Shown piece by piece: positions 1 to 5,491 of a stretch of DNA of 20,247 nt. The translations under genes were made by a program, and so were the position numbers. Origin of the DNA: Deltaproteobacteria bacterium (GTDB lineage Bacteria; Desulfobacterota_B; Binatia; UBA9968). The stretch covers positions 1-20,247 of the forward strand of contig JACPSF010000319.1 of the NCBI GenBank assembly GCA_016193385.1, written 5' to 3'. Position 1 is the first letter of the stretch, and each line of letters starts with the position of its first letter. The notes beneath the pieces were generated by a model that worked only from the letters and a program-made list of their open reading frames with translations, ran no database searches and was not told the origin of the DNA.

Positions 1-667
1 GAGTGGAACCAAGACTGGCATAGGATGGCGGCCCGGAATTCGTCGCACGCTCATCTTCGGCCACTTCCCTCGAAGGAATCAGATGTCTCTCCGGATAACT
101 CTGTGAGAGCCGCTCTCTTAACTCGCGGAGATACGAAGGGACGCGGCGAGGCCGGAACCGGCCGTCGGGCAGCGAGGGAAGCCCTTCCAGTGTGCCGGAA
201 ACGCCTATGAGGCTTTCGACCTTATCGTAGTAGGGAGAAAGATCCCGGTACGAAAGGGGCCATGGCGTTCCAATTCCATCTTGATTCGGGCTCCCGAGAT
301 CCTCATCGGACATCCGTAATGCAAAACGGCTCCAGAGCAAGGTTCTGCCGCCGGCTTGTCGGGATCGTATCCAATTGAATTCCGTAGCAGCGTCGGTTGA
401 GTACGGATTCTCCACGTCGTCGATGAAGAGATGGCAGTTTCGCCTGTTGTAAAGAAGATTCCGCGACTGGATGGGCTGTCTGGTCTTGATGGCCTCAAAT
501 TCTTCGGGAGATCGCTCCCGCTCCCGCCAGCTCTCTGACGGCAGTTCGGGACCCGCCTCGAGAAGCAACACGGCCGCACCCCCGTCTGTGAGGCATTTGG
601 CGGCCATGCCTCCGGCTGCGCCCGAGCCTACGACAATGGCGTCATATTCAATCTGTCTCCAGTCCAT
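1..667 (-). CDS. GMC-family FAD oxidoreductase, N-terminal part (runs off left edge)
   Basis: About 222 codons are open from the ATG to the window edge with no stop, so the C-terminal part lies outside. The N-terminus carries a Rossmann FAD-binding stretch (DAIVVGSGAAGG) and, about 30 residues later, LLLEAGPE, the usual acidic end of the second strand. Further on, AGGRTLLWSRFALRMSDEDL matches the GMC (glucose-methanol-choline) signature around the flavin, and LSYRDLSPYYDKVESLIGVSG is typical of bacterial GMC dehydrogenases. The family oxidises alcohol groups on sugars or other substrates with FAD; the substrate cannot be read here. The gene follows the PP-loop gene with a 19-bp gap and is probably co-transcribed. 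An in-frame ATG at 754 would add 29 residues and overlap the upstream gene; neither start has a strong ribosome site, so the start is uncertain. Confidence 0.87.
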   Translation of the reverse strand, partial: MDWRQIEYDAIVVGSGAAGGMAAKCLTDGGAAVLLLEAGPELPSESWRERERSPEEFEAIKTRQPIQSRNLLYNRRNCHLFIDDVENPYSTDAATEFNWIRSRQAGGRTLLWSRFALRMSDEDLGSPNQDGIGTPWPLSYRDLSPYYDKVESLIGVSGTLEGLPSLPDGRFRPRRVPSYLRELRERLSQSYPERHLIPSREVAEDERATNSGPPSYASLGST

Positions 668-686
668 CGGAGCTTCGCCTTTTTCT

Positions 687-1955
687 TCATACTTTCCCTT
701 GAAGTTTTCTGAGACGTCCCAGTACACGTCGGGCCGACCGAGTGACGAATTCATGCGTCAGCTTCTTATCCCACCGTCGGATTACGTTCCGCCATCCGCG
801 CCCGTGGATCCAGTCCTCGTACCGCTTGATTCGATCGCGTATGGCCTGGACCAAGTCCCGGCGGCCCATTTTCTCGAAGTGTTCGATGCACTCTTCGAGG
901 AAACCCACGTCGCTCTCGTCAACGAACCCCATTGCGTCAATCATTTCCGGCGTGATCTGAACATGCGGGAACGCGAGTGTTTTATCCAATTTGTCCAGCG
1001 CGGCCAGATGGATCATGGTGCGGAGGCATTTACCGCAACGGCCGCAGTTGATGGTTTCCGGGATCCCTTCGTTTTGCCAACAGCACTGTAGAATGCTCAT
1101 GGCAGCGGCCCAGTCGGAAACGATCGCGGTTTTCTGTAACCGTGAGAGCTGCAGGCCGTCGTGCCGGACTTCGAGATCCGAACTGGAGAAGTTCGGGTCA
1201 AGCAGCGGATGGGAGCCCCATGGCGACGGGATACCGCTGGAGCCCGAAGAGCCGATCAATACCCGGGTAATCCTGCGGCTGAAAGCGTGGGCGATCGAAG
1301 CGAGTCCGGCCCCCATGCCTCGCTCATTCCAGGCTTGATGGTCTTTTGCGATGAACCGGACGTTGGTGTGAACAGGAATGAAATTAATCTGCGCGTCGCG
1401 GGCCAGCTCGGACATCCGACCGAGCCGCCTCTGGAAATCCTGCACTCGTTCGGGAACCGGTCCATTTGCCTCCAAATCGTTTCTGTTGAATCCCAGGAAG
1501 AAGAAGCAGTCACGGATCGACGCAGGGTGATCCAAGGGGAAATCCAGTCGGTTACAGCGGAGCGTTGCAAGGGCGTCGATGCCACCGGACATGAAGGAGG
1601 CCACACGCGGCGGCGTTCGGGGCATGCTCGGGTGAAAGCCCAAGGTGGGTTCAATCACGGACCCCTTGCATTGAGAATACCAGTCGCTGATCACACGGAA
1701 CGCGGCCAAAAGCCCGTTGCGCAGCTCGGGGCAGACCGATCCTTCGACTTGAACCCTGCGCTCACCATAGTCCATCGCCGGCATCGCGCAGGCCAATAAA
1801 AACGCGTTGGGATTGGGCGCGATGTCCTCGGCGAAAGATGCAGGGCACTCGAAATAAACTTCTTGGCTGGGCCGGTCGCAATCCTCCCAGATCACATCGG
1901 CGGCAACCCTCGCTCTTCCGCCGGCGCTATTTGCACGAAGGGCCCGGATTTTCAA
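687..1955 (-). CDS. PP-loop / QueC-like ATP-pyrophosphatase-fold protein of unknown role
   Basis: The protein has 422 residues. The TTG start is chosen because AGGAAAG sits just upstream (1958-1964 on the complementary strand). Near residue 120 is SFMSGGIDALATLRC, a PP-loop-like SGGxD motif of the adenine nucleotide alpha-hydrolase fold. Later come GSHPLLDPNFSS with a following HDG, and NCGRCGKCLRTM, a cysteine cluster resembling the zinc site that ends QueC-like enzymes. The C-terminal 110 residues are basic and helical. Related uncharacterised proteins occur, as I recall, in bacterial surface-glycan clusters. The gene is directly upstream of a GMC oxidoreductase, so the pair may modify a sugar or small metabolite; that is inference. 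It is not a canonical QueC, being almost twice as long. The fold is seen only at motif level and the reaction is unknown. Confidence 0.75.
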   Translation of the reverse strand: MKIRALRANSAGGRARVAADVIWEDCDRPSQEVYFECPASFAEDIAPNPNAFLLACAMPAMDYGERRVQVEGSVCPELRNGLLAAFRVISDWYSQCKGSVIEPTLGFHPSMPRTPPRVASFMSGGIDALATLRCNRLDFPLDHPASIRDCFFFLGFNRNDLEANGPVPERVQDFQRRLGRMSELARDAQINFIPVHTNVRFIAKDHQAWNERGMGAGLASIAHAFSRRITRVLIGSSGSSGIPSPWGSHPLLDPNFSSSDLEVRHDGLQLSRLQKTAIVSDWAAAMSILQCCWQNEGIPETINCGRCGKCLRTMIHLAALDKLDKTLAFPHVQITPEMIDAMGFVDESDVGFLEECIEHFEKMGRRDLVQAIRDRIKRYEDWIHGRGWRNVIRRWDKKLTHEFVTRSARRVLGRLRKLQGKV

Positions 1956-2036
1956 ATCTTTCCTGTTTGGTCAAGGTGCAGCCATTCGCTTACGCTTGGC
2001 TGCCTCGCGGTTGGGGCTATTTCGGAGTTCTTGGTG

Positions 2037-2153
2037 ACCGCGCGTGCCCGTCAGGCCGACGTTCTCGCGCAGAAAGTATGGGAGGAGCAGACGCGGTTCG
2101 ACCTCTTCTTCATAAAGCCGATCGTTGACGATGACTCTGACTGCTTGTTTCAC
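2037..2153 (-). pseudogene. Remnant of a coxS-type [2Fe-2S] subunit (N-terminal 39 residues)
   Basis: A GTG-started frame reads VRVIVNDRLYEEEVEP, then RLLLPYFLRENVGLTGTRG. This aligns with residues 1-39 of the intact small subunit encoded at 7767-8336 (VVLNVNGEEHDIEIEP, then LLLQALRDDIGLTGTKEG). In a working protein the next residues would be the CxxxxCxxC ligands of the plant-type 2Fe-2S cluster. Here the frame leaves the family into an unrelated 21-residue tail and stops at 1971, so no cluster can form. It is too diverged to be a recent copy of the neighbouring gene and is best read as the stump of a second molybdenum hydroxylase locus, cut where the PP-loop/GMC pair begins. Confidence 0.7.
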
Positions 2154-2232
2154 GGAATCGGAGAATACCTGTTGCGATACGGTGCGTCAAGCTTGTGCTC
2201 AGAATCACGATTCCTCGCGTCTGTCGTACGCG

Positions 2233-2282
2233 GGCGGGCTCAGGGTGGGAAATCTAAGTCCGTCGGCGCTGGAGGGCTTAAC
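2233..2282. repeat. Diverged ~50-bp repeat, copy A
   Basis: The segment begins GGCGGGCTCAGGGTGGGA and ends GGAGGGCTTAAC. It aligns over its full length with 2778-2826 at roughly 80% identity, in the same orientation. The two copies bracket the retropepsin-like gene. The core resembles the CTTCG(A/G)C(A/G)GGCTCAGG type of dispersed intergenic repeat seen in many environmental bacteria; that family assignment is from memory. Confidence 0.7.
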
Positions 2283-2307
2283 GGCCGAGGTCGGGATGAC
2301 AGTCCTT

Positions 2308-2676
2308 TCAACGTTTGGTGCCGAGGATCAGCGGAAGCGGACGAAGCTCCCGGCGGATAGGGTCAAGAATCAATCCAAGCGCCTCAAGGGAAACCGTGCC
2401 GAGGAGGACGCTGTCGCCCTTTTCACCAAAAATTACCGGGGAGGCTCCCTGCTGCCCATCAAACTTGAAGGTTACATCGCCCAGTTGGCGGGTAATCTGG
2501 GTGCCATCTGCCAACGTGAAGGTCTTTTTCGAATGGGCCTTGACTCCGAGCCTGCGGAGGACGGCTTTTGGCACCACCGAGTAGACGGCTCCGGGGGCCA
2601 CGAGGAAAGTAAGCTTTGCCGTCTTCCGGGGATGGCCAGGATGAGCGATGATCGCGTCGACGTGGATGAGTCCCAT
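2308..2676 (-). CDS. Retropepsin-like (clan AA) aspartic protease homologue lacking the catalytic Asp
   Basis: The protein has 122 residues, near the full length of the small bacterial clan AA proteases. Start ATG 2676 is preferred over upstream in-frame starts because AAGGA lies about 10 nt before it and the family normally begins MGL.HV. The fold landmarks are present: VYSVVPKAVLRRLGVK after the active-site loop, TLADGTQITR for the flap region, PVIFGEKGDSVLLGTVSLEALGL for the second half, and the ending DPIRRELRPLP. The active-site loop, normally FLVD(T/S)GA, reads FLVAPGA: Asp is replaced by Ala at residue 27 (codon 2596-2598) and Thr/Ser by Pro at 28. Each is a single-base change from a functional codon. 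Since retropepsins are homodimers with one Asp per chain, the product should be proteolytically dead. The frame is otherwise undamaged. Confidence 0.82.
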   Translation of the reverse strand: MGLIHVDAIIAHPGHPRKTAKLTFLVAPGAVYSVVPKAVLRRLGVKAHSKKTFTLADGTQITRQLGDVTFKFDGQQGASPVIFGEKGDSVLLGTVSLEALGLILDPIRRELRPLPLILGTKR

Positions 2677-2777
2677 AGTTACACGGTTCCTTGACATTTT
2701 CACTCTAGAAGTGCGTTTACCGTCTGTCAAGCTCAACTTCGATTTTTTAACTCCAGCGGCGTCCTATTTTTGCCTTC

Positions 2778-2826
2778 GGCGGGCTCAGGCTGGGACATCT
2801 AGGTTCATTGGCCTGGGGGGCTTAAC
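2778..2826. repeat. Diverged ~50-bp repeat, copy B
   Basis: This is the partner of the repeat at 2233-2282. It starts GGCGGGCTCAGGCTGGGA and ends GGGGGGCTTAAC. It lies about 100 bp upstream of the retropepsin-like start and between that gene and the broken IS21 element. It is preceded by CCTTC, which makes its left end look like a REP-type palindrome arm. Confidence 0.7.
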
Positions 2827-2846
2827 AAATTAGTCAGGCTAGCGAT

Positions 2847-3692
2847 TCAGAAATCAGCCCAACCTGATAGTGAGCCAAGAGCGGACTTGACCCCTTCGTG
2901 ACCCCTTCGGATCGCGTGTTGGTAGAGGGGATTAAGAGTGGGATCGTAAATATCAGCGGCGAGCACACCCTCACGCAGATTGTCGAGAACCACCAGACGT
3001 GGGCTGCCGCCGAGCCGGCGAAGCGCTTTCTCATGCAGCTCGGCCCACACCCGCGAACTGGAACGCCATACAAGCAAGCGCACCGATTTTCGGCTGTAGC
3101 CGAGCGTCATCACGAATAAGCGTGTGCGCCGGTACTTGCCGCTTTGCCCATCGCGAACCATCGGACCCGTGCCGTAATCGACCTGAGCCTCCTCCCCGGC
3201 CGCGGTCAGGATAATCCCGGCGCCTTGCGGCTGCTCAGAGCCGCGCAGCTTTCGAACGAACCGCTTCACCGTCTGATAGCCACCGCTGAATCCGTATTGC
3301 CCAACCATGTCCTGCCAGATCGCCATGGCATTGCGTCCGCGGCTCACTCCCAACTCGATGGTCTCGCGGTAGGGCTCGCAGGCACTGGCTGAGGGTGGAG
3401 GACTGGGGGGGTGGAGCCCCTGCTTTTGTGGAGTCTTCCCGCCAGGGTCGGTGGTCACCTCGTTGGCCGGTTTTGCCTCGCTTAACTTGGTGGTCACCTC
3501 AGGGACTGGTGTTGTCGGTCCGCGCCGTCCCCATCCACCGGGTGCTCGTACTGCGATTCCGGCTGCTTTCAGGTAAGCGCCTGCGGTTTCTCGGCGCACA
3601 CCCGTAGCCTGCTCAATGCGCCGTAGCGTCCATCCGAGCCGCCCCAGTGCTATAACTTGTTGCTTTTTTCCTTCGCTCAAGACATTGCTCAT
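2847..3692 (-). pseudogene. istA: IS21 transposase IstA, 3'-truncated
   Basis: The remaining frame codes for 281 residues against about 500 in full IstA. The start is taken at MSNVLSEGKKQQVIALGRLG. An N-terminal helix-turn-helix (GWTLRRIEQATGVRRETAGAYLKAAG) is followed by a proline-rich linker and the first half of the DDE core. GEEAQVDYGTG holds the first catalytic Asp and PRLVVLDNLREGVL the second. The frame leaves the family after DPTLNPLYQHAI, and the last 20 residues are read from flanking DNA. The third acidic residue, normally in a GKVE-type motif further on, is therefore lost and the enzyme should be inactive. The linker region contains a copy of the element's own terminal-repeat core at 3463-3474. 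Confidence 0.88.
2888..2909. repeat. Perfect 11-bp tandem duplication at the IS21 breakpoint
   Basis: TGACCCCTTCG occurs twice head to tail with no mismatch. Recognisable IstA similarity (ending LNPLYQHAI in minus-strand translation) stops exactly where this duplication begins, so it marks the truncation junction. Confidence 0.75.
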
Positions 3693-3793
3693 GGCGACGG
3701 AGCCTATTAGGCGTCTCGTCGCTGTCAATGTCCCGGGCGTCGCTATCGTTGGCCGGTTTTCAGGTGACCATCATTGGCCGGTTTTGGGTGACC
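2910..3793 (-). mobile_element. Truncated IS21-family insertion sequence
   Basis: The element keeps one terminus, with two copies of a terminal repeat at 3749-3793, plus the 5' part of istA. The 3' part of istA, all of istB and the other terminus are absent. The intact end adjoins a broken PIN-toxin gene, which fits insertion near that gene followed by deletion of the distal half. With no IstB and no complete IstA it cannot move by itself. Confidence 0.8.
3749..3793. repeat. IS21-type multiple terminal repeats
   Basis: Two direct copies of TTGGCCGGTTTT start at 3749 and 3774, a 25-bp period. Each is followed by (C/G)(A/G)GGTGACC. IS21-family elements characteristically carry such multiple repeats at their ends as transposase-binding sites, here placed just upstream of istA. 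A third core copy lies inside istA at 3463-3474 with GGTCACCTC on both sides. Confidence 0.75.
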
Positions 3794-3891
3794 CCTGAGC
3801 CGGCGGGCCTTTCGGGACCAACTTCCCCGTCCGGCACGTTCTCGATCAGCCGGGCGCGACCCGCCAGCGGCAAAATATAAAAGCCCGGCAC

Positions 3892-3987
3892 GAGCCCCTC
3901 GGCGTGAGCCATAATCATCTCGGAATGTCTTTCTTCTGTTCGGACGAGCCGGGCGTAGAGCCCCGAGGTATCCACAAAAACACTCAC
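3892..3987 (-). pseudogene. PIN-domain (VapC-like) toxin, N-terminal stub
   Basis: A GTG-started frame gives SVFVDTSGLYARLVRTEERH, the opening of a PIN ribonuclease with its first metal-binding Asp at residue 6 and the usual H near residue 21. After about 32 residues the family resemblance ends, and the remaining 43 codons run into the IS21 terminus. The acidic residues that complete the PIN active site are missing, so this is a dead fragment. It was probably destroyed by the IS21 insertion or the deletion that followed. Confidence 0.7.
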
Positions 3988-3993
3988 TGGCGG

Positions 3994-4134
3994 TTAAGCC
4001 TCACGGGATTCCTTGTGCTTGGCAATCAGATTCCGTGTGGTAGGAAGCAGCTCTCTGGGGACCTCGAGGAAAGTTTGAGTTGGACGGCGCCCTCGGTAAG
4101 CTGTAAGGGGAAAAAATCGTCGTAGGAGTCTGAC
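3994..4134 (-). pseudogene. Possible antitoxin C-terminal remnant before the PIN stub
   Basis: An open frame without its own start ends FLEVPRELLPTTRNLIAKHKESREA and stops 6 bp before the GTG of the PIN stub, the usual antitoxin-to-toxin spacing. I do not recognise the family. The frame begins just after a stop and right beside the MazF-like stub, so its N-terminal half appears to be missing. The case rests on position and on the coding look of the last 25 residues. Confidence 0.4.
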
Positions 4135-4162
4135 GCCTCAGCACGTCCGGTCGGGTTCCACT

Positions 4163-4189
4163 AACCGACCGCACCTCACCTCGGTTCAT
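4163..4189 (-). pseudogene. MazF/PemK-like toxin start, only ~9 residues left
   Basis: An ATG inside the last codons of the antitoxin reads MNRGEVRSV, matching the M-x-RGEVWWV opening of MazF/PemK ribonuclease toxins, though with RS where WW is usual. The 14-bp overlap with the antitoxin end is the standard geometry for such pairs. After this stub the frame shows no MazF features. The toxin has therefore been deleted and its start codon left behind. Confidence 0.5.
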
Positions 4190-4406
4190 CGGCAACGTCC
4201 CCGACGGTACCTTCGGCCCACTCCAAGGCTTGCGCTTCTCGGGCTTCTTCTTCGGCCATCTGACGATAAGCTGCTTCCATGTCCTTGACGATCACGTGTG
4301 GGCGAACTACCGACTCCACAAACCGGCTGATACGCCGCCTCCCAACGACCGTGTGAAGCCCCTCATATACCCGTTCGTCGAGCGTGATAGTCAACTTTTT
4401 CAGCAT
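4176..4406 (-). CDS. Ribbon-helix-helix antitoxin, now without an intact toxin
   Basis: The protein has 76 residues. It begins with MLKKLTITLDERVYEGLHTVV, the beta-strand and first helix of a ribbon-helix-helix fold, followed by GRRRISRFVESVVRPHV, the second helix. An acidic C-terminal tail (QALEWAEGTVGDVADEPR) would wrap a toxin. This layout is known from antitoxins paired with MazF/PemK toxins. The ribosome site GGAGG lies close before the ATG. It would be expected to repress its own operon through the paired TACGTA boxes just upstream. The cognate toxin is reduced to a stub, so the gene is an orphan. It is intact, so it may survive by chance or by acting on a related toxin elsewhere. Confidence 0.8.
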   Translation of the reverse strand: MLKKLTITLDERVYEGLHTVVGRRRISRFVESVVRPHVIVKDMEAAYRQMAEEEAREAQALEWAEGTVGDVADEPR

Positions 4407-4422
4407 GTTTTCCCTCCGGCGC

Positions 4423-4448
4423 TAATACGTAAAACTATACGTATAATA
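4423..4448 (-). promoter_or_regulatory. Probable antitoxin operator (paired TACGTA boxes)
   Basis: Two self-complementary TACGTA hexamers at 4426-4431 and 4438-4443 are 12 bp apart centre to centre within an AT-rich stretch. They lie 20-45 bp upstream of the antitoxin ATG, so a ribbon-helix-helix dimer pair could bind them and block the promoter. The site is inferred from symmetry and position only. Confidence 0.5.
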
Positions 4449-4554
4449 GCTGAGAACACGCCAGGCAAGGGACAAGATCAGCGTGCGCTTAACGGCACCG
4501 CTCTGGCGCCGGAGTGAAGCCGGGAGTGGCTTAGAGCCGGGAGAGAGTCAGTTT

Positions 4555-5457
4555 TTAGCCAGGCGCTGAGGCCTGCTTGGCACCGGGTTTCCCAACGCCC
4601 GCCCGATCGAGAGCTTGTTTGACCGCCCGTCGCACCAGCACCCGCACAAGCTCCCGTTTGTATTCGGCCGAGCCCCGGTTGTCGTCCATGGGATCGGACT
4701 CTGTCGCTGCGACCTCGGCCATCTCACGGACTAAATGCTTTTCCGGGCGGTGCCCGCGCAGGATCCCCTCGGCCTTTCTGGCGCGGACGATCGTCGGCGC
4801 GACCGAGTTGAGAGCGAGGCGGATATCTTCGCACAGGCCTCCCTTCACGCGGAGGGTGAGCGCAACACCCACGGTGGCGAAGTCTTCCTGGCTGCGCGGC
4901 AGGAACTTGATGTGGGCCCACGTCATTCCCGGGCTCGGAGGAGGCGCGTGGATCTCGGTGAGGATCTCCCCCGGCCTGAGATCGGTCTGATAATAGTCGA
5001 GGAAGAATTGCTCCAGCGGCAGCGCCCGCTTTCCCTCGGCATGGCGCAAGGTAATCTCGGCGTCAAGCGCAATGAGGCTGGCGCCCGGATCGGTCAACGG
5101 GTCGCCCTGGCACAGGTTACCGCCGATAGTTCCCATGTTGCGGATCCTCGGCTGAGCGACCTTGCTGAAGGTCTCGTGCAGAAGCGGGTAGTGCTCACGC
5201 ACCGGGTTGGCCAGTTCGATATCCCGGTGGCGCGCCCCCGCGCCGATTCTGAGGCCGTCTCTGGCATCGAAACGTACGGAATCGAAAGCCGGGATATTGG
5301 CCAGGCTGATGACCACTCGGGGGTTCAGCAAGTGCTGACGCATCATGATGATGAGAGCCGTGCCGCCGGCGATCAGCCTGGCTTCATCGCCGTGTTCTTT
5401 GAGAAGGGCGCAGGCTTCCTCAAGTGTCTTCGGCTCGAAGTATTCGAAATTGACCAT
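4555..5457 (-). CDS. FAD subunit of a xanthine-dehydrogenase-family hydroxylase (CoxM-like)
   Basis: The protein has 300 residues, the normal length for the medium subunit. It carries the two FAD-binding motifs of the family: AGGTAL at 30-35 and TIGGNLCQGDP at 110-120, followed by the conserved Asp in LTDP. It passes electrons from the 2Fe-2S clusters of the small subunit to an external acceptor. It is the last gene of the ubiD operon, starting 34 bp after the molybdopterin subunit with AAGGGA before the ATG. The C-terminal SAEYKRELVRVLVRRAVKQAL helix region is typical. The substrate cannot be told from this subunit. Confidence 0.92.
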   Translation of the reverse strand: MVNFEYFEPKTLEEACALLKEHGDEARLIAGGTALIIMMRQHLLNPRVVISLANIPAFDSVRFDARDGLRIGAGARHRDIELANPVREHYPLLHETFSKVAQPRIRNMGTIGGNLCQGDPLTDPGASLIALDAEITLRHAEGKRALPLEQFFLDYYQTDLRPGEILTEIHAPPPSPGMTWAHIKFLPRSQEDFATVGVALTLRVKGGLCEDIRLALNSVAPTIVRARKAEGILRGHRPEKHLVREMAEVAATESDPMDDNRGSAEYKRELVRVLVRRAVKQALDRAGVGKPGAKQASAPG

Positions 5458-5491
5458 GTCTATCCCTTGATCCCTGTAACGCCTAATCCCC

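Noticed and set aside
2233..2909. CRISPR array
   Set aside because: Only two diverged repeats about 545 bp apart and one short tandem duplication; no regular spacers and no cas gene.
2910..3793. Active IS21 element
   Set aside because: The 3' half of istA, istB and one terminus are missing.
4481..4554. Terminator after the FAD subunit gene
   Set aside because: The two GCCGGGAG copies are direct, not inverted, and no stem with a T-run could be drawn.
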